Shown here one piece after another: positions 43,303 to 50,838 of a DNA stretch of 64,000 bases. Origin of the DNA: Glycomyces niveus (GTDB lineage Bacteria; Actinomycetota; Actinomycetes; Mycobacteriales; Micromonosporaceae); contig NZ_JAGFNP010000002.1 in assembly GCF_017592475.1 (NCBI RefSeq), positions 209,125-273,124 of the forward strand. The letters are read 5' to 3'. The position numbers were made by a program, and so were the translations under genes. Position 1 is the stretch's first letter, and the number at the start of each line of letters is the position of its first letter. The notes under the pieces were generated by a model. The model made no database searches, was not told where the DNA came from, and saw nothing but the letters and a program-made list of their open reading frames with translations.

Positions 43303-44673
43303 GTGACCGCAACGCCGCGTCTGCCCGACTTCGCTTGGGGGGTGGCCACATCGGCCTTCCAGATCGAAGGCGCCACGGCCGAGGACGGGCGCGGACCGTC
43401 CGTCTGGGACACCTACGCGGGCACGCCGGGGAAGATCCGGGACGGCCACACCGCCGACACCGCCTGCGACCACTACCACCGCTACCCCGAGGACATCGCC
43501 CTCATGCGCGACCTCGGCATCGACGTCTACCGGTTCTCCATCGGCTGGCCGCGCGTGCGGCCCGATGGCGCGGGCGCGGTCAACGACGCCGGGCTCGACT
43601 TCTACGAGCGCCTCGTCGACGGGCTTCTGGACGCCGGGATCACCCCGCTGGCGACCCTCTACCACTGGGACCTGCCGCAGCCGCTCGAAGACGCGGGGGG
43701 CTGGCTCGAGCGCGACACCGCCCACCGCTTCGCCGAGTACGCCGCGATCTGCGCCGAGCGCCTCGGCGACCGCGTGCGGCACTGGATCACCCTCAACGAG
43801 CCCTTCGAGCACATGGCCCTCGGCTATGCGCTCGGCCAGCACGCGCCCGGCCACATCCTCCTGCTCGACGCCCTTCCCGCCGCGCACCACCAGCTCCTCG
43901 GCCACGGCCTCGCCACGAGCGCCCTGCGCGCGGCGGGCGCGCCGTTCGTCATGCTCACCAACAGCTACACGCCAGCGGTCCCGTTCAGCGGCAACGAGAA
44001 CGACCTCGCCGCCGCCGCGGCCTACGACCTCATCCACCGCCGCCTGTTCACCGACCCGGTGCTGCTCGGCCGCTACCCGGACCTCTCGGCCCTCGGCCTC
44101 GGCGCGCTCCCGTTCGTCGAGGACGGCGACCTCGAGGCCATCGCGCAGCCCCTCGACGGCCTCGGCGTCAACTACTACAACCCGACCCGCCTCACCGCGG
44201 CCCCGCCGGAGTCGCCGCTGCCTTTCGACATCGTCGAGTTCGACCACGTGAAGACCACCGACTTCGACTGGCCCGTCATCCCCTCCGGCCTCACGCAGAC
44301 CCTTGTGGAGCTCACCGAGGACTACGGCGACGCGCTGCCGCCCCTGTGGGTCACCGAGAACGGCTGCTCCTACACCGTCCCGCCCGCCGCGGACGGCACC
44401 ATCCCCGACCAGGACCGCATCGACTACCTTGCGGCGCACGTGGAAGCCCTCGACGCCGCGATCGCGCAAGGCGCGGACGTGCGCGGCTACCTCGTGTGGA
44501 GCCTCCTCGACAACTTCGAATGGGCCGAGGGCTACCACCAGCGCTTCGGACTGGTGCATGTGGACTCCGAGACGCAGGACCGCACTCCGAAGGCGTCCTT
44601 CGACTGGTACCGGAAACACATCGCGCAGCGAAGCGGAGCGGTGCAGAGGCAGAGCGAGAGCCGCCGACCGTGA
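43303..44673 (+). CDS. GH1 beta-glucosidase
   Basis: A 456-residue cytoplasmic TIM-barrel enzyme removing glucose or other sugars from the non-reducing ends of beta-oligosaccharides. FAWGVATSAFQIEGA opens the barrel; the acid/base is Glu166 (TLNEPF) and the nucleophile Glu352 (VTENG). YLVWSLLDNFEWAEGYHQRFGLVHVD is the sugar-binding C-terminus. No signal peptide, so it acts on imported sugars. GTG 43303 sits 5 nt after GGAGG. Its stop overlaps the start of the transporter gene by 4 nt (GTGA). Confidence 0.93.
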   Translation: MTATPRLPDFAWGVATSAFQIEGATAEDGRGPSVWDTYAGTPGKIRDGHTADTACDHYHRYPEDIALMRDLGIDVYRFSIGWPRVRPDGAGAVNDAGLDFYERLVDGLLDAGITPLATLYHWDLPQPLEDAGGWLERDTAHRFAEYAAICAERLGDRVRHWITLNEPFEHMALGYALGQHAPGHILLLDALPAAHHQLLGHGLATSALRAAGAPFVMLTNSYTPAVPFSGNENDLAAAAAYDLIHRRLFTDPVLLGRYPDLSALGLGALPFVEDGDLEAIAQPLDGLGVNYYNPTRLTAAPPESPLPFDIVEFDHVKTTDFDWPVIPSGLTQTLVELTEDYGDALPPLWVTENGCSYTVPPAADGTIPDQDRIDYLAAHVEALDAAIAQGADVRGYLVWSLLDNFEWAEGYHQRFGLVHVDSETQDRTPKASFDWYRKHIAQRSGAVQRQSESRRP

Positions 44674-45944
44674 CCACCGCCCCCGAAGCCCCTCCGCCCG
44701 TGGCCCTCGCCGAACCCGAACGGAACGTCGGCAAAGCCTGGATCGGCGGCATCACCACCGCCATGCTCGGTCTGTACATGGCCTTCTTCACCCCGATCCA
44801 GGTCCTCCTGCCGCTGCAGCTCGCCGAGATCGACGAGGACGGCAAGGTCGCCGCGTTCGGCCTCGTCACCGGCGTCGGCGCGCTCGTCGCCGTCGTCGCC
44901 AACCCGCTCGCCGGGGCGCTCTCCGACCGCACCGCCGGCCGCTTCGGCCGCCGCCACCCGTGGACCGTCGGCGGCATCGCCGTCGGTGCGGCCGGGCTTT
45001 ACCTGCTCGGCCTCCAGACCACCGTCGTCGGCGTGCTCCTGTGCTGGTGCCTCGCTCAGGCCGCCCTCAACGCCGGGTATGCCAGCCTCAACGCGGGCAT
45101 CCCCGACCACGTGCCCGTCCGCCAGCGCGCCGTCGTCTCCGGCTGGATCGGCTTCCCGCAGGCACTCGGCCTCGTCGTCGGCGCGGTCATCGTGACCATG
45201 CTCGTGACCGACATCCCGACCGGATACCTCGTGATCGGCTTGGCCGCCTTGGTGATGGCGCTTCCGTTCGTGCTGTCCACTCCGGACCCGCCGCTGCCGC
45301 GCGCCGCGCGCCCGCCCTTCGACTGGCGCGCCCTCCTCGCCACGTTCTGGGTCTCCCCGCGCGCCCACCCCGACTTCGCCTGGGCGTGGTTCACCCGCTT
45401 CCTCGTCATGCTCGGCAACGCCACCGGCACGCTCTACCTGCTGTACTTCCTCGAGGACGCCGTGCACTACGAGGAACGGTTCCCCGGGCACAGCGCCGAC
45501 GAGGGCGTCCTGATCCTCACGCTGCTCTACACCGGCGGAGTCATCGCCACCGCCGTCGCGGGCGGGGTGCTCTCGGACCGGATCGGCCGCCGCAAGCCGC
45601 TCGTGGTCGCCTCCTCGGCGATCATCACCGCCGCCGCGCTGATCCTGACGTTCTGGCACACCTGGCCCGCCGCCATCGCCGCCGCCGCGATCATGGGCGC
45701 GGGCTTCGGCGTCTACCTCTCGGTCGACCAAGCGCTCATCACCCAGGTTCTCCCGGCCGCCACCGACCGCGCCAAAGACCTCGGCATCATCAACATCGCC
45801 TCCACCGCACCGCAGGTCCTCGGCCCGGCCCTCGCCGCCCCCATCGTCGCCGGCCTCGGCGGCTACTCCGCGCTCTACGCCGTGAGCGCCGCAGTCACCC
45901 TCCTCGGCGGCATCCTGGTCTGGCCCATCAAATCCGTGCGCTGA
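44670..45944 (+). CDS. MFS sugar transporter coupled to GH1
   Basis: A 424-residue, 12-helix transporter. PLAGALSDRTAGRFGRRHPWTVGG is the loop 2-3 motif of the glycoside-type MFS (SLC45/GPH-like), and GVLSDRIGRRKPLVV the matching loop in the second half. Translational coupling to the beta-glucosidase strongly suggests uptake of cellobiose, gentiobiose or a related glucoside. GTG start. Confidence 0.88.
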   Translation: MTTAPEAPPPVALAEPERNVGKAWIGGITTAMLGLYMAFFTPIQVLLPLQLAEIDEDGKVAAFGLVTGVGALVAVVANPLAGALSDRTAGRFGRRHPWTVGGIAVGAAGLYLLGLQTTVVGVLLCWCLAQAALNAGYASLNAGIPDHVPVRQRAVVSGWIGFPQALGLVVGAVIVTMLVTDIPTGYLVIGLAALVMALPFVLSTPDPPLPRAARPPFDWRALLATFWVSPRAHPDFAWAWFTRFLVMLGNATGTLYLLYFLEDAVHYEERFPGHSADEGVLILTLLYTGGVIATAVAGGVLSDRIGRRKPLVVASSAIITAAALILTFWHTWPAAIAAAAIMGAGFGVYLSVDQALITQVLPAATDRAKDLGIINIASTAPQVLGPALAAPIVAGLGGYSALYAVSAAVTLLGGILVWPIKSVR

Positions 45945-45972
45945 CATCGACCGGGCCGTCGGCCCCCGGTGC

Positions 45973-45978
45973 CAGAAT
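45973..45978 (+). promoter_or_regulatory. Leaderless -10 element
   Basis: CAGAAT, 6 nt, ATG at 45985; no ribosome site. Confidence 0.4.
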
Positions 45979-45984
45979 CGGTGC

Positions 45985-46647
45985 ATGGGGCGAGTGCTGC
46001 TTGACGAGATGATCGAGACCGACTACGGGCTGTTCGAACTGTGCTGGGGCGACTACGGTTTCGACGGCGATTTCGAACGGAACTTCGCCGGTCAGGCGAA
46101 CGGCTTGGTCGGAGCCGCTTCCGGTCTGGGCCTGTACGTCAATCTCGCCAGGCGGTCCGGGGGCTCGCCGGTGCGCATCGTCCTGGAGCCCGAGCCCGCT
46201 CCGGCCGATGCCGGATCGTGGGAGGACATCGTCGAGGTCTCCATCGCGATTCCACCTGGCGCTGAAGTGGTGTGGCGTGCCTGGGAGGGCGGAGACGGCG
46301 GCGACCTCGACCTGCCTTCCGGGACTTACCGGGTGCGCGTCAGCGCCTTCGGACGCGATAGCGGTCGTGAGGGCGAGTTCGCCGACGGCGCAGTGGACCG
46401 CTACCTGCTGGAACTGTGGCCGGCCCCGGTCCGACCCGACGAGATCATCAAGAGCACCAGCGCCGATGCCGTCTACTGGCACCGCGAAGTGGGAAGTCGT
46501 CGCAGCAGGCTCTTAGTATTCGGGTATGCCCGCCGCGATGCTCTACTGTGCCGACATGCTCCGGCCGCGCCGTCCCGACGAGCACTATGCCGCCGAGTCG
46601 GCGCTGGCCGCCGACCTCGGTGCGGTGATCGCGCTCGTCGACCATGA
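45985..46647 (+). CDS. Conserved protein of unknown function, 3' end probably altered
   Basis: A 220-residue soluble protein. Residues 1-178 look like a real beta-rich domain (DYGLFELCWGDYGFDGDFERNFAGQANGLVG... YRVRVSAFGRDS ... DRYLLELWPAPVRPDEIIKSTSADAVYWHREVG), of a type seen in actinobacteria beside ATP-grasp genes. The last 40 residues are arginine-rich and overlap the next gene by 122 bp. In another frame a TAG occurs at 46514, so the natural stop may have been lost by a small indel near 46495-46510. Function unknown. Confidence 0.65.
   Translation: MGRVLLDEMIETDYGLFELCWGDYGFDGDFERNFAGQANGLVGAASGLGLYVNLARRSGGSPVRIVLEPEPAPADAGSWEDIVEVSIAIPPGAEVVWRAWEGGDGGDLDLPSGTYRVRVSAFGRDSGREGEFADGAVDRYLLELWPAPVRPDEIIKSTSADAVYWHREVGSRRSRLLVFGYARRDALLCRHAPAAPSRRALCRRVGAGRRPRCGDRARRP
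46514..46519 (+). promoter_or_regulatory. Leaderless -10 element of the ATP-grasp gene
   Basis: TAGTAT, 6 nt, ATG at 46526; no ribosome site. Confidence 0.5.
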
Positions 46648-47398
46648 CGCGCTGACACGCGGCGAGATCGCCCAGGCGGTCGCCCGGGTTCCTTCTGGAC
46701 TTGGCATGGCCTTGTACCGCGGCTGGATGGTGACCGGCGGCCAGTACGCCGACCTGTACGGCGCGCTCGCCGAGCGCGGCGTCGAGCTCGTGACGGGGCC
46801 GGAGCAGTACCGGGCGGCGCATGAACTGCCCGGCTGGTACGGCGCGTTCGCGGGGCTGACCCCGGCCACACGCTGGGTGTCCTTGCAACCCAACGAGATC
46901 CCGAGTATGGAAGCGGTGGTGGCGGGGGAGTTGGCGGGTGGACCGGGAATGGTGAAGGACTTCGTGAAGTCGCGCAAGGGCGAGCCGGAGGCGTTCTACG
47001 TGGCGGACCTCGCGGATGTCGTGGCGCTGCGTGCGACCGCTGCCTGTTTCATCGAGCGCCAAGGCCCGGATCTGGCCGGCGGACTCGTGGTGCGGGCGTT
47101 CGAGGACTTCGTCGGCTCGGGCGGGCGTGCCGCCGAGGCGCGGGTGTGGTGGGTCCGAGGCGAGCCGGTGGTCGTCGGCCCGCACCCGGACCAGCCGGAA
47201 ACCGTGGTCGAACCCGACCTGAGCGGGGTTGCGGAAGCCGTTGCGGCACTGGGCTGCCCGTTCGTCACCACCGATCTCGCGCAGCGCGCCGACGGCGTGT
47301 GGCGGGTGGTCGAGGTGGGCGACGGGCAGGTGAGCGATTTCCCGCGGGGCGTCGATCCTGAGCCGCTGCTGCGTGCGCTTATCGCGGCGAGCGGCTGA
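46526..47398 (+). CDS. ATP-grasp domain protein
   Basis: A 290-residue enzyme-like protein. It starts with MLYCADMLRPRRPDEHYAAE, then an ATP-grasp fold: MVKDFVKSRKG (nucleotide-binding Lys), FIERQGPDLAGGLVVRAFEDF, ARVWWVRGEPVVVGPHPD and the metal-binding end WRVVEVGDGQVSDFP. ATP-grasp enzymes join a carboxylate to an amine or thiol via an acyl phosphate. This subgroup (DUF4343-like) has no assigned substrate. Its 3' end overlaps the convergent SnoaL-like gene by 20 nt. Start choice rests on the leaderless -10; ATG 46538 is possible. Confidence 0.82.
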   Translation: MPAAMLYCADMLRPRRPDEHYAAESALAADLGAVIALVDHDALTRGEIAQAVARVPSGLGMALYRGWMVTGGQYADLYGALAERGVELVTGPEQYRAAHELPGWYGAFAGLTPATRWVSLQPNEIPSMEAVVAGELAGGPGMVKDFVKSRKGEPEAFYVADLADVVALRATAACFIERQGPDLAGGLVVRAFEDFVGSGGRAAEARVWWVRGEPVVVGPHPDQPETVVEPDLSGVAEAVAALGCPFVTTDLAQRADGVWRVVEVGDGQVSDFPRGVDPEPLLRALIAASG

Positions 47399-47825
47399 GG
47401 TCTTCGGGTCGCAGGCTCAGGGCTCGGCTGATGGCCGGCAGGTCCTGGTATTCGCGCCAGAGGGCGATCTTTCCGTCGCGGACGCGCAGGACGGCGATGA
47501 AGGCCGCGGTGCCGGGGAGGCCGGTGGTGGTGACCGTGCCGGTGAGTTCGTATTCGACGACGAGGACTTCGGGTTCGGCGGTCGCGAGCGTGGACAGTTC
47601 GCGGAAGGCTTCAAAGCGGAACGGGAGCGGACGGCTCGCGTAGAACTCGAGCCAGGCGGCGCGGCCTTCGAAGCGGCGGGCACCCGGTGGGGAGAACGGG
47701 GTTTCGACGACGACGTCGTCGGCCAGGAGTTCGGCGGGGAGCAGGGTCGGACCGTCTTCGCGGAGGACGGCCCGCTGCATCTGGCGGTAGATCTCGAGCG
47801 GGGTGGCCGCGGTCGTGCTGGGCAT
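47379..47825 (-). CDS. SnoaL/NTF2-like protein
   Basis: A 148-residue cone-shaped alpha+beta barrel of the SnoaL-like group. IYRQMQRAVLREDGPTLLPAELLADDVVVETPFSPPGARRFEGRAAWLEFYASR and GTAAFIAVLRVRDGKIALWREYQDLPAI are the family start and end. Members include isomerases, cyclases and ligand binders. GGAGG precedes the ATG. It is divergent from a TetR with twin operators between, so it is likely induced by that regulator's ligand. Confidence 0.85.
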   Translation of the reverse strand: MPSTTAATPLEIYRQMQRAVLREDGPTLLPAELLADDVVVETPFSPPGARRFEGRAAWLEFYASRPLPFRFEAFRELSTLATAEPEVLVVEYELTGTVTTTGLPGTAAFIAVLRVRDGKIALWREYQDLPAISRALSLRPEDLSRSPR

Positions 47826-47847
47826 GGTGGCGCCTCCGGTAGTAAGC

Positions 47848-47886
47848 TGAGCGGGACTCGACTTTGAATATAATGAGTACGACTCA
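47848..47886. promoter_or_regulatory. Twin TetR operators around a consensus -10
   Basis: TGAGCGGGACTCG (47848-47860) and TGAGTACGACTCA (47874-47886) share TGAG-N5-ACTC and are centred 26 bp apart. TATAAT, a perfect -10 for the TetR gene, is at 47869-47874 between them. Repression of both divergent genes is likely. Confidence 0.6.
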
Positions 47887-47907
47887 CTTTGGCAAGGAGG
47901 ATCTCGA

Positions 47908-48486
47908 ATGAACCGGGACAGCGTGGGACCCAAGGACGGGCGGCCCGTGCGCGCCGACGCCCAGCGCAACCGCGCGCGCATCCTGGAAGCGGCCGAAGCG
48001 GTCTTCGCCGAGCAGGGCGCGTCCGCCGCCACCGATGCCGTCGCCGCCCGCGCCGGGGTCGCGATCGGCACGGTCTTCCGGCACTTCCCGACCAAGCCCG
48101 ACCTGCTCAAGGCCGTGGTCATGAACCTGCTCGACCGGCTCATCGGCAAGGCCGAGGCGATGGTCCGCGACCAGGACCCGAACGCGCTCTTCGCGTTCGG
48201 CGCCCTCCTCATGGAGGCCGCCGCCTCGCAGCGGGCCATCTTCGCGCGCCTCGCCGAGACCGGGGTGCAAGTGCGCGTCGCCGATGCCCTGGAGCGGCTG
48301 CGGCCCTCGGTCGACGTCCTGCTCGAGCGGGCTCGCGACGGTGGTGCCGTCCGGGAGGACCTGCGGTCCGACGAGCTCATCCCGCTGCTCGCCGCCCTCT
48401 GCCAGGAGGCCGTCGCCGCCGAATGGGACGAGGCACTGCGCCGCCGCGCCCTCGACCTGCTCTTCGACGGCCTGCGGAGAGCGTGA
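47908..48486 (+). CDS. TetR-family regulator
   Basis: A 192-residue repressor. DAQRNRARILEAAEAVFAEQGASAATDAVAARAGVAIGTVFRHFPTKPDLLKAVV is the DNA-binding half, the RutR/AcrR-like form with an SBP56-like C-terminal pocket. AAGGAGG precedes the ATG. It is divergent from the SnoaL-like gene and probably autoregulated through the palindromes between them. Confidence 0.9.
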   Translation: MNRDSVGPKDGRPVRADAQRNRARILEAAEAVFAEQGASAATDAVAARAGVAIGTVFRHFPTKPDLLKAVVMNLLDRLIGKAEAMVRDQDPNALFAFGALLMEAAASQRAIFARLAETGVQVRVADALERLRPSVDVLLERARDGGAVREDLRSDELIPLLAALCQEAVAAEWDEALRRRALDLLFDGLRRA

Positions 48487-48516
48487 AGGGGCGCCGCCCC
48501 CGCAGGCGACGCCCCT
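48487..48516. terminator. Hairpin between TetR and bacteriocin-like genes
   Basis: AGGGGCG (48487-48493) pairs with CGCCCCT (48510-48516) with inner G-C pairs; lies between convergent genes. Confidence 0.55.
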
Positions 48517-48528
48517 GGCCGACCGGAC

Positions 48529-48873
48529 TCAGGCGTCCGGGTTGTACTTCGTGTAGCAGGTGTGCCCGGAACCGGCCTGGGCCGTGGCCTTGGACCACTG
48601 GCCGGCGTCGGCGACGCCGCGTTGGGTGTCGTCGCCGATGATCGCGGTGGAGCTGTGGTAGTTGGTCGGGTGGTAGTAGTTCGAGATGCACTTCGACGAC
48701 CACCAGTGATCGCCCGAGGCGGTGCCCTGGCACCAGGTGCCGCCGCCGATGTCCTGGCAGGTCACGGACTCGGCGTCCATACCGGGCGAGGCCTGCACCG
48801 AGGTCGCCGGAGCGACGGCGAGCACGGCCGCGGTCCCGAAGGCGAGCAGGATGTTGCGTTTCGTGCGCCGCAT
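48529..48873 (-). CDS. Lactococcin 972-like secreted peptide
   Basis: A 114-residue exported protein. A Sec signal (RRTKRNILLAFGTAAVLAVAPATSVQA) precedes a mature part of about 85 residues. SNYYHPTNYHSSTAIIGDDTQRGVADAGQWSKATAQAG matches the lactococcin 972 pattern (SNY-H..-.HS.T......R......W.KA). Lcn972 kills dividing cells by binding lipid II at the septum. Unlike the classical peptide, it has four mature cysteines (TCQDIGGGTWC, SSKC, HTCYT) that could form two disulfides. No dedicated ABC transporter or immunity gene lies nearby. The ATG at 48873 lies about 9 nt past GGAGGG. Confidence 0.8.
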   Translation of the reverse strand: MRRTKRNILLAFGTAAVLAVAPATSVQASPGMDAESVTCQDIGGGTWCQGTASGDHWWSSKCISNYYHPTNYHSSTAIIGDDTQRGVADAGQWSKATAQAGSGHTCYTKYNPDA

Positions 48874-49033
48874 AGCGCACCCTCCTTGCGTCTCAAGTGG
48901 ATGGCACCGATTCGATTGCGCCGGTCGGTGTCCCGGGATCGGTGCCGGTGGGCCGCAGCGGCACACGACCCAGAAAATATCACTTGCGGTGATGCAATGC
49001 TTGCTTTCGGTGAAGCTGTCCGGTGTCTGACAG

Positions 49034-49990
49034 TCAGGCGGCCGTCCTGCGGTACTGCGACGGCGTGGTGCCGTACTCGCGGGCGAACGCCTGCCGCAGC
49101 GCCTCGGCGGAGGCGAACCCGCACCGGCTCGCCACCCGCGCCACCGGCAGGTCCGTCGTCGACAGCAGCTGCGCGGCCGCGGTGACGCGCGCCTGCCTGA
49201 CGTACCTGCCCGGCGTCTGACGCAGATGCAGGCGGAACAAGCGGGTCAGGTGCCGCGGGCTCACCCGCGCCACCCCCGCCAGCGCCTCAGTGGACAGATC
49301 GCCGTCGAGCGCCTCGCCCACATGGTCGGTGACCTTGCGGACCAGGTCGTGGTCGACCGCGGGCGCGGCGGTGAACATGCTCATCTGCGCCTGATTCCCG
49401 GGCCGGTGCAGGTACGTGACCATCGCCCGCGAGACCCAGCGTGCCATGTCCGGTCCGTAGTCCGCCTCGATGAACGACAGCGCGAGGTCGAGCGCGCTCG
49501 TCACCCCCGCCGCGGTGTAGACGTTCCCGTCGCGGATCCAGATCGGGCGCGGGTCCACTTCGACACCCGCATACTGCTCGGCGAGGCGCTTCGCGAAGTG
49601 CCAGTGGGTGGTCGCCCGCTTCCCGTCGAGCAGCCCCGCCGCCGCGAGGACGCTCGCGCCGGTGCACAGGGACGCGACGCGCTCGCTCTCGCGGGCGAGG
49701 CGCCGCACATGCCCCACCAGCCGCTCATCGTGAGCCGCGCCCTCATGCCCGAGCCCGCCCGAGACAACGAGCGTCCCTATAGGACCACGAAGGCGTTCCA
49801 GTGCCGCCTGCCCGTTGAGGACCAGCCCTGACGAGCAGGTGATCGGCCGCCCGCCTGGGGTGGCGAGCTCGAGGTCGTAGCCGAGCGCCGCATCGATCAC
49901 ACGGACCGAGTCCAGTGTGGTCGTGACGCAGGCGATGTCGAGGAGTTCGGCGTCGTCGTACCCGACGACGACCACGCGATGCGGTTCCAT
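49034..49990 (-). CDS. GlxA-type regulator (DJ-1/PfpI plus AraC)
   Basis: A 318-residue two-domain regulator. The N-terminal DJ-1/PfpI-like domain (1-195) has VVSGGLGHEG and SLCTGASVLAAAGLLDGKRATTHW; Cys in SLCTGA is the usual nucleophile-elbow residue, but in these regulators the domain senses rather than hydrolyses. The C-terminal AraC domain (215-318) has DLSTEALAGVARVSPRHLTRLFRLHLRQTPGRYV and LPVARVASRCGFASAEALRQAFAREYGTTPSQYR. GGAGG precedes the ATG. Divergent from the CsoR-operator gene. Confidence 0.9.
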   Translation of the reverse strand: MEPHRVVVVGYDDAELLDIACVTTTLDSVRVIDAALGYDLELATPGGRPITCSSGLVLNGQAALERLRGPIGTLVVSGGLGHEGAAHDERLVGHVRRLARESERVASLCTGASVLAAAGLLDGKRATTHWHFAKRLAEQYAGVEVDPRPIWIRDGNVYTAAGVTSALDLALSFIEADYGPDMARWVSRAMVTYLHRPGNQAQMSMFTAAPAVDHDLVRKVTDHVGEALDGDLSTEALAGVARVSPRHLTRLFRLHLRQTPGRYVRQARVTAAAQLLSTTDLPVARVASRCGFASAEALRQAFAREYGTTPSQYRRTAA

Positions 49991-50081
49991 GCCCTCCAGC
50001 CTAGGTCTGAAAGACCTGGATGCCAAGATTTCGGACCTGCCTGGTCCGGGACGTTGAACGCTCCGGGGGATCGGGGGATGG

Positions 50082-50110
50082 TTGACCCGACGGATACCCC
50101 CTCTAGGTAT
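50082..50110 (+). promoter_or_regulatory. Second CsoR-like operator/promoter
   Basis: TTGACC (50082-50087), 17 bp, AGGTAT (50105-50110). ATACCCCCTCTAGGTAT (50094-50110) has the same ATACC-N7-GGTAT design and sits in the same place relative to -35 and -10 as the site at 27751. Confidence 0.6.
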
Positions 50111-50121
50111 GGAGACCAGTC

Positions 50122-50709
50122 ATGACGACCACCACCACCGAAACCCTGCCCCGCTCGGGCAACCCGCTCCGGGCCGCCCTGCGGCGCTGGCCGACCGCCG
50201 CCGGCATCGTGATGGCCGTCTTCGTGGCCTGGGGCGTGACCTCCGGGGCCGACATCGCGCCGGTGCTCACCGCGTCCGGGTTCGTCTACATCGGGGCCGC
50301 GGCCTTCCAGCGGCGCGGTGCGGCCTGGCCGGTGTTCTTCCTGTCCTTCGCCGTGATCGCAGCCGCCGGGTTCACCGCCTACGAAGCGGACCTCGCCGTC
50401 TGGGGCCTCATCGGCATCGCCGTCCTGCTCGCGGCCTACGGCCTCGTGCGCGGCGCGGCCCGCCCCGCGGAAGGCATGCCGCTGCAGGGCCTCGCGATGC
50501 TCGGCTTCGGGGCGGTCGCCGTGGCGGTGCTCCTCGTCGGCGGCGACCTCGGGCTCTACCTGGTGGCGGCCGGACTGCTCGGCCACGCGGCCTGGGACGT
50601 GTGGCACCACCGCACCGAGCGGGTCGTCTCCCGTTCGCTGGCCGAGTTCTGCGTCGTTCTCGACACCTTGGTGGCCGCGGCGATGATCGTCGCGGCGATC
50701 GCGAGCTGA
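50122..50709 (+). CDS. Membrane protein under a CsoR-like operator
   Basis: A 195-residue protein with about seven hydrophobic stretches (from about residue 25 to the end). A conserved-looking loop, GHAAWDVWHHRTERVVSRSLAEFC, near residue 155 holds three His residues in or next to a helix. I do not recognise the family. GGAG precedes the ATG. The operator suggests control by copper or a persulfide-type signal; the His/Trp motif could bind metal, but this is inference only. Confidence 0.75.
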   Translation: MTTTTTETLPRSGNPLRAALRRWPTAAGIVMAVFVAWGVTSGADIAPVLTASGFVYIGAAAFQRRGAAWPVFFLSFAVIAAAGFTAYEADLAVWGLIGIAVLLAAYGLVRGAARPAEGMPLQGLAMLGFGAVAVAVLLVGGDLGLYLVAAGLLGHAAWDVWHHRTERVVSRSLAEFCVVLDTLVAAAMIVAAIAS

Positions 50710-50734
50710 CCGCGTTGGAAACCGTGGATCGCTG

Positions 50735-50774
50735 TTGACATCCGTGCGTCCATTGCGCACCATATATTGAATAT
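50735..50774 (+). promoter_or_regulatory. GH16 promoter region with two palindromes
   Basis: TTGACA -35 at 50735-50740. GTGCG-N7-CGCAC lies at 50744-50760 and ATATT-G-AATAT at 50764-50774, the latter over the likely -10 (CCATAT/CATATA, spacer 19-20 bp). Confidence 0.45.
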
Positions 50775-50838
50775 GTTCGATGTGACCGCATTCCTCCGGG
50801 CGGTCGCATCGGCGCGCGACGACGCGAAGGCGGTCACC

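Noticed and set aside
43263..44669. Upstream extension of the MFS frame across the GH1 gene
   Set aside because: Arginine/histidine-rich shadow of GH1; GTG 44670 with a GTGA overlap is the natural start.
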